Assembly (NCBI GenBank): GCA_002311645.1
Contig: DBYW01000052.1
Location: forward strand, 1 to 33,977
Source of the DNA: Bacteroidales bacterium UBA1176
GTDB lineage: Bacteria > Bacteroidota > Bacteroidia > Bacteroidales > WCHB1-69
Direction of reading: 5' to 3'
DNA length: 33,977 nucleotides
Part shown: positions 8,132 through 15,009 of the stretch, piece after piece
How positions within the stretch are numbered: the first letter of the stretch is position 1
Layout of the letters: the number at the start of each line of letters is the position of its first letter
The notes under the pieces: model-generated
Told to the model about the DNA's origin: nothing
The model's database searches: none
Seen by the model: the letters and a program-made list of their open reading frames with translations, nothing else
Made by a program: the position numbers and the translations under genes

Positions 8132-9220
8132 ATGAAGAGAATCTGGCTTTTTTGCCTCTTTATAGGAGTCTCATGCGCGAGTTTCGGACAGGTTAACAAG
8201 TATAGCAATGAGTTCCTGTCCTTGGGCATCGGTGCGCGCGGACTTGCCATGGCCAACACCATGGGGGCCATCTCCGATGATGTCACCTCCGCCTATTGGA
8301 ATCCGGCGGGACTGTCGCGAATGGACAAACGCTACCAGTTGGCCTTGATGCACGCCGAGTATTTCGCGGGCATTGCCAAATACGACTATGCGGGCATTGG
8401 CTTTCGTGTGGACGACCGCTCATCCGTGGCATTGTCCTACATCCGTTTTGGAGTTGATAACATTATGAACACCACGGAGTTGATTGATGCGCAAGGCAAT
8501 GTGGACTACGACAGGATCTCCTATTTTTCCGCCTCCGACAATGCCGTTCTTCTAAGTTATGCATACGCTTTCCAGAAGGTGCAGGGACTCTCCTTGGGTG
8601 CCAATGCGAAGGTGATCTATCGCAATATCGGCAAGTTTGCTCGCGCTTGGGGCTTCGGGTTGGACTTCGGTTTGCAGTATAACCACAAGGGTTGGCAGGC
8701 TGGTGCGATGCTTCGCGATGGCACATCCTCATTCAACGCGTGGAGCTACCAGCTGTCAGACGAGATGATCGAGACATTTCAGCGCACAGGCAACGAGTTG
8801 CCGGACAACGACCTGGAGCTGACCATGCCCGCCCTGTTGCTGAGCGGGGCCAAGAAGGTGGAATTTGGCAAGGGCTTCAACGGCACATTCGCCTTGGGGC
8901 TCGATTTTACATTCGACGGCAAACGCAACACCTTGGTGCGTACCAATGTAATGAGCATGGATCCCCATTTTGGCATGGAGCTCGCCTATAAAAAAATTGT
9001 GGCGATCCGCATGGGCATCGGCAATCTGCAGCAGGAACCCGACTTTGACGGCAAGCGCAAGACCACCCTCCAAATCAATATGGGATTGGGTGTCTGCATC
9101 AAGAATATCGTCACCATCGACTATGCGTTTACCGATATAGGCGACCTTTCCATCGCTCAATATTCGCACGTGTTTTCACTCAAAGTCGCTATCGACAAGT
9201 TTAAAAAAAATAAGCAATAA
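8132..9220 (+). CDS. PorV/PorQ-family outer-membrane protein
   Basis: A 362-residue predicted beta-barrel. It starts with a signal peptide (MKRIWLFCLFIGVSCASFGQ) and then shows the family signature: LSLGIGARGLAMANTMGA followed by SDDVTSAYWNPAGLS, and regularly spaced amphipathic strands to the C-terminus. PorV and PorQ are FadL-like barrels that serve the T9SS: PorV shuttles cargo at the translocon and PorQ is part of the attachment complex. Which of these, or another paralogue, this is cannot be decided here. I chose the ATG at 8132, 42 nt into a longer open frame, because it begins the signal peptide. deoC follows after 5 nt. Confidence 0.8.
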   Translation: MKRIWLFCLFIGVSCASFGQVNKYSNEFLSLGIGARGLAMANTMGAISDDVTSAYWNPAGLSRMDKRYQLALMHAEYFAGIAKYDYAGIGFRVDDRSSVALSYIRFGVDNIMNTTELIDAQGNVDYDRISYFSASDNAVLLSYAYAFQKVQGLSLGANAKVIYRNIGKFARAWGFGLDFGLQYNHKGWQAGAMLRDGTSSFNAWSYQLSDEMIETFQRTGNELPDNDLELTMPALLLSGAKKVEFGKGFNGTFALGLDFTFDGKRNTLVRTNVMSMDPHFGMELAYKKIVAIRMGIGNLQQEPDFDGKRKTTLQINMGLGVCIKNIVTIDYAFTDIGDLSIAQYSHVFSLKVAIDKFKKNKQ

Positions 9221-9225
9221 GCGTT

Positions 9226-10086
9226 ATGATTAGAATCGAAGAATATCCGTACACAGATGCGCAGTTCAAGCAGCGCATGCAGGAAGACATTCATAATTTG
9301 AGAAACGTCGGCCAACCGTTTTGCGGCATGGAGGAGCAAGAGGTTTGGCGTTTTATTTTGGGGAGCATCGATCTGACAACTTTGGAGGGCTCCGACAACA
9401 AGGCGGTGGTTGCGAACCTTTGCCAAAAGGCCATTGACTTTCGCGATGACAAGCGGAATGTCCCATCCACGGCCGCGGTGTGCGTGTACCCGCCATTTGT
9501 GGCGTTGGCCAAGGAGAAATTGCAAGGCACGGGCATCCGGGTGGCTTCCGTGGCGGGCGCCTTCCCGGCGGGGCAATCGCCCATCGAGATCAAGGCCGCC
9601 GAAGTGCGCTATGCCGTCCAGCAAGGGGCGGATGAGATTGACATGGTCATCTCGCGCGGCAAGTTCCTGGAAGGCAACATGCAGGAGGTCTTCGACGAAA
9701 TCCGCATCATCCGAGAGGTCTGCAAGGACGTCACCCTCAAGGTTATCTTGGAAACGGGCGAGCTGAAGACCCCGAACAATATCTATAAGGCCTCGCAGCT
9801 GGCCATCTTGGCGGGCGCGGACTTTATCAAGACCTCGACGGGCAAGATCGCCGTGAACGCCACTCCGGAAGCATTCGTTGTGATGATGGATGCCATCCGG
9901 AGATGCCAGGAAACAACGGGGCGAAAAGTGGGCATAAAAGCGGCCGGAGGCATCTCCGACGCCGAAACAGCCCTCTTGTATGTCCGTATGCTCACCCAGA
10001 TTTTGGGTAAAGATTGGCTCTCAAACAGATACTTTAGAATTGGGGCAAGCCGTCTCGCCAACAAGGTTTGCGATAAAATGCTCTAA
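9226..10086 (+). CDS. deoC: Deoxyribose-phosphate aldolase
   Basis: DeoC cleaves 2-deoxyribose 5-phosphate to glyceraldehyde 3-phosphate and acetaldehyde in deoxynucleoside catabolism. The protein is 286 aa, of the longer DeoC type. Key residues are D139 (EIDMV), the Schiff-base lysine K202 (FIKTSTG) and K238 (KAAGGI). It starts 5 nt after the barrel-protein stop, so translational coupling is possible. It complements cdd and the pyr genes elsewhere in the window, but no other deo genes are next to it. The last codons are followed by A-rich DNA and the HU promoter. Confidence 0.94.
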   Translation: MIRIEEYPYTDAQFKQRMQEDIHNLRNVGQPFCGMEEQEVWRFILGSIDLTTLEGSDNKAVVANLCQKAIDFRDDKRNVPSTAAVCVYPPFVALAKEKLQGTGIRVASVAGAFPAGQSPIEIKAAEVRYAVQQGADEIDMVISRGKFLEGNMQEVFDEIRIIREVCKDVTLKVILETGELKTPNNIYKASQLAILAGADFIKTSTGKIAVNATPEAFVVMMDAIRRCQETTGRKVGIKAAGGISDAETALLYVRMLTQILGKDWLSNRYFRIGASRLANKVCDKML

Positions 10087-10100
10087 AAAAAAATCATAAA

Positions 10101-10133
10101 TTGTGGAGTGTAAGCAAAATAATTGTATTTTTG
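10101..10133 (+). promoter_or_regulatory. Promoter for the HU gene
   Basis: A TATTTTTG -7 box at 10126-10133 is preceded by TTG at 10101-10103, with a 22-nt spacer. The start codon is at 10182, after an AT-rich leader of about 40 nt. Confidence 0.7.
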
Positions 10134-10181
10134 CGCCCTCAAAAAGAATACTACTATTTTTAACACAAAAACCTTAAAATT

Positions 10182-10478
10182 ATGACGAAAGCAGATATCG
10201 TTAATGAGATCTCCAACAAGACTGGATTTGACAAGAACAGCGTACAAACCATCGTCGAAGTGTTTATGACTTCTGTGAAAAATTCCATGGTGGGTGGCGA
10301 TAATGTTTATCTCCGTGGCTTCGGTAGTTTTATCATAAAAGAAAGAGCCGAAAAGACCGCTCGTAACATTTCCAAGAATGAAACCATCACCATCCCTGCT
10401 CACAATATACCGGCTTTCAAGCCTTGCAAGACTTTTGTGAATGCCGTTAAGAAATCCACCAAGAAATCTAAAAAATAA
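10182..10478 (+). CDS. HU/IHF-family DNA-binding protein
   Basis: A 98-residue nucleoid protein that bends and compacts DNA as a dimer. The N-terminal helices (MTKADIVNEISNKTGF) and the beta-arm region with GFGSF (about 46-50), an arm rich in basic residues and IPAFKP (about 77-82) at its return are typical. The C-terminal tail of about 12 residues is lysine-rich, an extension often seen in Bacteroidota HU proteins. It has its own promoter and heads a cluster with the small COX24-domain protein (26 nt downstream) and RNase G. Confidence 0.93.
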   Translation: MTKADIVNEISNKTGFDKNSVQTIVEVFMTSVKNSMVGGDNVYLRGFGSFIIKERAEKTARNISKNETITIPAHNIPAFKPCKTFVNAVKKSTKKSKK

Positions 10479-10504
10479 TCCATAAACCTTAAAACTCTTG
10501 TACT

Positions 10505-10594
10505 ATGCCAAGTGGTAAGAAAAGAAAAAGACATAAAATGTCTACTCATAAGAGAAAAAAACGTCTCAGAAAGAACAGACATAAGAATAAATAG
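10505..10594 (+). CDS. COX24/AURKAIP1-domain small ribosomal-type protein (bS22/mS38-like)
   Basis: A 29-residue, extremely basic peptide: 19 of 29 residues are Lys, Arg or His. It begins MPSGKKRKRHKMSTHKRKKR and ends RHKNK. The pattern K-R-x-x-K-M-x-x-H-K-x-x-K-x-x-R matches the COX24 domain found in mitochondrial mS38 (AURKAIP1) and in the tiny mycobacterial ribosomal protein bS22. Database Bacteroidota homologues of this kind are normally annotated as AURKAIP1/COX24-domain proteins. It probably binds rRNA in the small subunit, but that is inference from the family. It lies between HU and RNase G and is followed by strong inverted repeats. It is too short for most gene callers. Confidence 0.85.
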   Translation: MPSGKKRKRHKMSTHKRKKRLRKNRHKNK

Positions 10595-10603
10595 TCTCTT
10601 ATG
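10580..10603 (+). repeat. 7-bp inverted repeat over the stop of the COX24-domain gene
   Basis: CATAAGA (10580-10586) and TCTTATG (10597-10603) can pair around a 10-nt loop that contains the stop codon at 10592-10594. It precedes the larger inverted repeat at 10614-10655, so the two could fold as consecutive stems in one transcript. Confidence 0.45.
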
Positions 10604-10613
10604 AGTTGAATGC

Positions 10614-10655
10614 ATGAAAACTAAACGTGGCACTTGCGGCTCGTTTAGTTTTCAT
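10614..10655 (+). promoter_or_regulatory. Perfect 14-bp hairpin in the leader of the RNase G gene
   Basis: The arms ATGAAAACTAAACG (10614-10627) and CGTTTAGTTTTCAT (10642-10655) are perfect inverted complements around a 14-nt loop. A short T-rich stretch follows (TGTTTTTAT), and the rng start is at 10678. It may be a terminator or attenuator for the HU/COX24 transcript, or a structured leader through which RNase G acts on its own mRNA, as RNase E does in E. coli. The sequence alone does not decide between these. Confidence 0.6.
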
Positions 10656-10677
10656 TGTTTTTATAGAAAACAGTTTT

Positions 10678-12306
10678 ATGAGTGAAACCCAAATACAGAA
10701 AGAATTAGTCATTACCTCGCTCAACAACGAGGTGCAGGTGGCGTTGATGGAGGACAAGAAGCTGATGGAAATCCATCGGGAGAAGTCCTCTATGCAATTC
10801 TCCGTGGGCGACATCTATTTGGGTAAGGTGAAGAAAATCATGCCGGGGCTTAACGCTGCATTCGTTGATGTGGGCAGCGACAAGGAGGCTTTCCTCCACT
10901 ATTTGGACCTTGGCATCAACGCACGCACAGTCAACGCCTTCGTGAGCCAGGCCATCACGACCGGCAAGCGCAGCATCAGTCGCGTGCAATATTTGGAAGA
11001 AGTCCCGAAAAATGGAAAGATCAGCGATGTCATCACGTCGGGCCAGCAGTTGATGGTCCAGGTCGCCAAGGAGCCGATCTCCACCAAGGGACCGCGTGTC
11101 ACTACAGAAATATCCTTTGCCGGACGATACCTCGTCTTGGTGCCGTTCAGCGACAAGGTTACCATATCTCAGAAAATCAGGAGCGGCGAGGAACGCAAAC
11201 GCCTCCGCTCCCTCGTGCAGGGCATCAAACCCCGCAACTTCGGCGTCATCATCCGTACCAACGCCGAACACCACAGCGCCGACGAACTTTCCGCCGACCT
11301 TGACCACTTGCGCTATAAGTGGGACACCGCTGTGGAAAACCTCTTCGCCTCCAAACCCCCCGTCCGCATAAGCCAGGAGGAAGATTGCATCTCCTCCATG
11401 CTCCGCGAAATGCTCAACGACTCCTTCCACGCCATTCATGTCGACACCCCCGACGCCTTCAAGGAGGTCAAGAGCTTCGTACACCTATACTCCCCGGAAC
11501 AGGAGAATATCGTCAAGTTATACAACGACAAGCAACCGATATTCGAACGCTTTAACGTCGCCAAGCAGATCAAGGGCTCCTTCGGCAAGGTGGTCACCGT
11601 GCGTAGCGGCGTCTACTTGATCATCGAACATACCGAGGCTATGCATGTCATCGATGTCAATAGCGGTAATCGTGTCAAGTCTTCCCAAACACCCGAGGAG
11701 AACGCCCTCAACACCAATCTGATAGCCGCTGCTGAAATCGCCCGGCAACTTCGTCTGCGCGATATGGGCGGCATCATCTGCATAGACTTCGTCGACCTCC
11801 ACGACGCCAAAAACCGCCTGGCCCTCTATAAGGCTATGGAAGAATTCATGGCCAACGACAAGACCAAGCATACAATATTGCCTCTCAACAAGTTCTGTGT
11901 CATGCAGATCACCCGCCAGCGCGTGCGTCAGGCCACGGTTATCGAAACCACGGAACAGTGCCCCACATGTCGCGGCACCGGCAAGGTGAAGCCGCCGATC
12001 CTTATTGAAGACGAACTGAACAACACCCTCGAATTCCTCTTCGGCAAGCAGGGCGAAAAGAGCGTTACCATCATGGTGCATCCTTTTGTCTATGCTTTCC
12101 TCAAGCAGGGATTCCCATCCATCCTTATGAAATGGCGCTGGAAATATCGCAAACGTATCAAACTCGTTTCCAAACAGAGCTATCATTTGATGGAACATCA
12201 TTTCTTCAATCAGAACATGGACGAAATTGTTCTGTGGAGTGAGCCTGGCAGAGAGGTGGAGGAACAAAAGCCCGCCACGAAGTCCCGCAGCAAGAAAAAA
12301 CAGTGA
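10678..12306 (+). CDS. rng: Ribonuclease G/E family endoribonuclease
   Basis: A 542-residue single-strand endoribonuclease for rRNA maturation and mRNA decay. An N-terminal S1-like domain (about 40-130) is followed by the catalytic part with the magnesium-binding aspartates D326 (VIDVNSG) and D370 (CIDFVDLHDAKN), 44 residues apart as in RNase E/G, and the zinc-link cysteines C428 and C431 (CPTCRGTG). There is no long disordered degradosome scaffold; only a basic tail of about 15 residues. The ATG at 10678 gives the conserved MSETQIQKELVITS start. An upstream in-frame GTG lies inside the leader hairpin and is unlikely. It ends in TGA, and recX follows after 3 nt. Confidence 0.94.
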   Translation: MSETQIQKELVITSLNNEVQVALMEDKKLMEIHREKSSMQFSVGDIYLGKVKKIMPGLNAAFVDVGSDKEAFLHYLDLGINARTVNAFVSQAITTGKRSISRVQYLEEVPKNGKISDVITSGQQLMVQVAKEPISTKGPRVTTEISFAGRYLVLVPFSDKVTISQKIRSGEERKRLRSLVQGIKPRNFGVIIRTNAEHHSADELSADLDHLRYKWDTAVENLFASKPPVRISQEEDCISSMLREMLNDSFHAIHVDTPDAFKEVKSFVHLYSPEQENIVKLYNDKQPIFERFNVAKQIKGSFGKVVTVRSGVYLIIEHTEAMHVIDVNSGNRVKSSQTPEENALNTNLIAAAEIARQLRLRDMGGIICIDFVDLHDAKNRLALYKAMEEFMANDKTKHTILPLNKFCVMQITRQRVRQATVIETTEQCPTCRGTGKVKPPILIEDELNNTLEFLFGKQGEKSVTIMVHPFVYAFLKQGFPSILMKWRWKYRKRIKLVSKQSYHLMEHHFFNQNMDEIVLWSEPGREVEEQKPATKSRSKKKQ

Positions 12307-12309
12307 TAG

Positions 12310-12753
12310 ATGGATGTTAACCCTCAGATTCTTGGGCAGTTGGAGCGCTTTTGCGCCTATCAGGAACGTTGTGAGCAGGACGTGCGCAAAAAGCTCTCTT
12401 CCGTCCCCTGTTCGCAGGAACAGCGAGATGCCGTCGTCAAGGCACTCAAGGAACAGGGCTTCCTTGACGAGGAGCGTTTCGTGGATGCCTTTGTGCGAGG
12501 CAAACTGCGCGAACAATGGGGAAAGTTCAAAATACGCATGGCCCTCGTCGCAAAACGCGTTGATCCCTCAGTGATTGATGCTCGCCTGCAAGAAATTGAC
12601 GAGGAGGCATATAGCCAATCTGTGGCGGATGTCATCGGCAAATGGCGGCGCATGCACGCCTCCGATGCCGGGAACAAGCCCAAACTCATTCGTTTCCTCT
12701 TGTCGCGAGGATTTACGATGGAGGAAATCCGTAAGGTGACAAACGACAAATAA
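12310..12753 (+). CDS. recX: RecX-family regulatory protein
   Basis: RecX proteins are small helical-repeat proteins that modulate RecA filaments. The 147 aa are nearly all helical, with repeats of the family form: CEQDVRKKL near the start, then EQGFLDEERFVDAFVRGK, and FLLSRGFTMEEIRKV at the end. No recA is nearby; it is separated by 3 nt from rng, so it is probably in the rng transcript. Conservation is modest in this family, but the motif order and length fit. The prfB start is 47 nt downstream. Confidence 0.85.
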   Translation: MDVNPQILGQLERFCAYQERCEQDVRKKLSSVPCSQEQRDAVVKALKEQGFLDEERFVDAFVRGKLREQWGKFKIRMALVAKRVDPSVIDARLQEIDEEAYSQSVADVIGKWRRMHASDAGNKPKLIRFLLSRGFTMEEIRKVTNDK

Positions 12754-12800
12754 TATGTTAAAATGGCGAACGCTTGCGTTGGCCCCGCAATTATTCAAAT

Positions 12801-13887
12801 ATGACCACATCAGAACAAATCAAGAACCTGTTAACGAGGCTCGGTGAGCTAAGGAGGTATCTTTGACGTCGACGGTAAGAAATCCGAGATAGCCGAGAAA
12901 GAGAACATCTCCCAGCAGGACGGCTTTTGGGACGATCCCAAGGCTGCCGAGAAGTTGATGCGCGAGATCAGCGCGCTCAAAACTTGGGTCAACGACTATG
13001 CGGCAGCGGAGGATCTGTACGACGAACTTACTGTAATGGACGAGTTTCATGCCTCTGGCGATGCCACGGAAGAAGAGGTCGACGCCGCTTACGACAAGGC
13101 GCTCAAGGCTGTGGAGACCCTTGAATTCCGTAATATGATGCGCGAAGAGGAGGATCCCCTCAATGTCATCATCAATATTAATTCCGGCGCGGGTGGCACT
13201 GAAAGCTGCGACTGGGCTGACATGCTGCTGCGCATGTATACCCGATGGGCGGAGCGTAACAATTACAGTATCAAACTCTTGGATCGGCAGGAGGGTGATG
13301 TGGTGGGCATCAAGTCCGCCTCCATTGAATTGGACGGCCCCTACGCGTATGGCTACATTAAGAGTGAGATTGGCGTGCATCGGTTGGTGCGACTCTCTCC
13401 CTTTGATGCCGCCAACCGCCGCCACACAACCTTCGCCTCCGTTTTTGCCTACCCGGTCATCAACGACGACATCGTCATCAATATCAATCCCGCCGACATC
13501 AGCTGGGACACCTACCGTTCCAGCGGACATGGCGGCCAGAACGTCAACAAGGTGGAGACGGCGGTCCGGCTGCGCCACCAGCCCTCCGGCATCATCGTGG
13601 AATGTCAGGTGACCCGCTCGCAGATTCAGAACCGTGAAATGGCCATGCGTATGCTCAAGTCACGCCTTTACCAGATCGAGTTGGAGAAAAAGCGCGAGAA
13701 ACAGGCCGAAATCGAGGGCACCAAAAAGAAGATAGAGTGGGGGAGCCAGATCCGCAGTTACGTGCTTCAACCTTATAAGATGGTCAAGGACTTGCGCACA
13801 GGGTATGAGACAGGCAATGTGAATGCGGTCCTGGATGGTGAGATCGACGATTTTATCAAGGCCTACTTGATGAGTGGCGGCAAATAA
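12801..13887 (+). CDS. prfB: Peptide chain release factor 2, made by programmed +1 frameshift
   Basis: RF2 ends translation at UGA and UAA. The gene is in two frames: ORF0 starts with ATG at 12801 and stops at TGA 12864-12866 after 21 codons. A +1 shift at CTT continues from GAC at 12865 to the stop at 13887, giving about 361 residues, the usual RF2 length. The shift site is the classic one (see 12852-12867). In the main frame the stop-recognition tripeptide SPF (LVRLSPFDAANRR) and the peptide-release motif GGQ (SGHGGQNVNK) are intact. A caller that ignores the shift would start falsely near 12955. recX lies 47 nt upstream. Confidence 0.96.
12852..12867 (+). promoter_or_regulatory. prfB programmed +1 frameshift site
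   Basis: AGGAGG (12852-12857), a 3-nt spacer TAT, the slippery CTT (12861-12863), the in-frame stop TGA (12864-12866) and C at 12867 reproduce the bacterial prfB autoregulatory site with the same spacing as in E. coli. Low RF2 lets the ribosome pause at UGA and slip to UUU, so RF2 controls its own synthesis. The Shine-Dalgarno-like stimulator is a perfect match to the core anti-Shine-Dalgarno. Confidence 0.96.
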
Positions 13888-13925
13888 CTTCGTTTGGATA
13901 TTGTTGATAAAAATTGACAATTTTT

Positions 13926-13958
13926 TCTTGCAGATTCAAGAAACACTTGTTACTTTTG
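13926..13958 (+). promoter_or_regulatory. Promoter for the PRPP synthetase gene
   Basis: A TACTTTTG -7 box at 13951-13958 and a TCTTG -33-like element at 13926-13930 are 20 nt apart. The start codon is at 14004, after a leader of about 40 nt. Confidence 0.7.
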
Positions 13959-14003
13959 CAGGCATAAATCTAAAAACCTAAAATACACAAATATCAACAA
14001 GTT

Positions 14004-14936
14004 ATGGATTACGAATATGTTTTAGTTGCAGGACGTGCCAATCCGGAGCTCGCCAGACGCATTGCGGAATACCTCAACAAGCCGCTTTTCCCTGTCGACA
14101 TTCTCCAATTCAAGGACGGCGAAATTCAAGTTTATTTCAACGACACGATTCGTGGCAAGAATGTCTTCATCATTCAACCCACATTCGCCCCTTCCGACAA
14201 CATCATCGAGTTGCTCATCACCATTGATGCAGCCAAGCGTGCTTCCGCCCGCAACATCGTGGCAGTCATGCCCTATTTCGGCTATGCCCGCCAAGACCGC
14301 AAGGACAAGCCTCGCACCTCCATTGGTGCCAAGTTGATGTGCAACCTGCTCACCGCCGCTGGCGTCACGCGCGTCATCACGATGGATCTTCATGCCGACC
14401 AGATCCAGGGCTTTTTCGAAGTCCCTGTTGACCATCTCTTCGCGTCCAACGTGTTCATTCCTTTCGTGAAGGCCATGAACCTGGACAATCTCTGCATCGC
14501 CTCTCCCGACACGGGGGGCACCAAGCGGGCCTCGACGTATGCCAAGGCACTCAACTGCGACCTCGTTATTGGTTACAAGCACCGTGAGAAACAGAACGAA
14601 GTGGCGACCCTGCAAATCCTCGGCGATGTGCAAGACAAGAATGTCATTATTGTTGACGACATCATCGACACAGCGGGCACGCTCTGCAAGGCAGCCGCCC
14701 GCATCAAGGAGATGGGTGCCAGGACCGTCCGCGCCATGTGCGCCCATGGCCTCTTCTCCGGCAACGCCATCGAGAATATCGAGAATTCTGTCCTCGACGA
14801 GGTTCTCATCACAGACACCATCCCGTTCCGCAAAAGCTGCGACCGCATCAAGGTCGTCTCCGTCTCCGAGCTCATGGCCAAGGTGATCCAGAGCGTCGTT
14901 GACGACACCTCCATCTCAACGCACTACTACGTGTAA
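14004..14936 (+). CDS. prs: Ribose-phosphate pyrophosphokinase (PRPP synthetase)
   Basis: The enzyme transfers pyrophosphate from ATP to ribose 5-phosphate to make PRPP, the sugar donor for nucleotide, histidine and tryptophan synthesis. The 310-residue class I protein has YFGYARQDRKDKPR (about 91-104), the catalytic H130 in DLHADQIQGFF, SPDTGGTKRA (about 168-177) and the PRPP-binding loop VDDIIDTAGT at 217-226. It has its own promoter. PRPP feeds orotate phosphoribosylation, the step just before PyrF in the cluster at the left of the window, although the two sets are not linked in one operon. Confidence 0.96.
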   Translation: MDYEYVLVAGRANPELARRIAEYLNKPLFPVDILQFKDGEIQVYFNDTIRGKNVFIIQPTFAPSDNIIELLITIDAAKRASARNIVAVMPYFGYARQDRKDKPRTSIGAKLMCNLLTAAGVTRVITMDLHADQIQGFFEVPVDHLFASNVFIPFVKAMNLDNLCIASPDTGGTKRASTYAKALNCDLVIGYKHREKQNEVATLQILGDVQDKNVIIVDDIIDTAGTLCKAAARIKEMGARTVRAMCAHGLFSGNAIENIENSVLDEVLITDTIPFRKSCDRIKVVSVSELMAKVIQSVVDDTSISTHYYV

Positions 14937-15009
14937 TCAATTTACCTGGCTTGACTGCCAACGCAGGACACAAAGTCTGCCAATTACTTATAGCTAACTG
15001 CTGACAGAT

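Noticed and set aside
11518..12516. 332-codon open frame antisense to rng and recX
   Set aside because: It crosses two recognisable genes on the other strand and has no family features.
12955..13887. RF2 as a shorter 310-residue protein starting at 12955
   Set aside because: The classic frameshift site and conserved N-terminal coding upstream show that translation starts at 12801.
14937..15009. Possible terminator between prs and the acyl-ligase gene
   Set aside because: Only a short imperfect stem without a T tract can be drawn.
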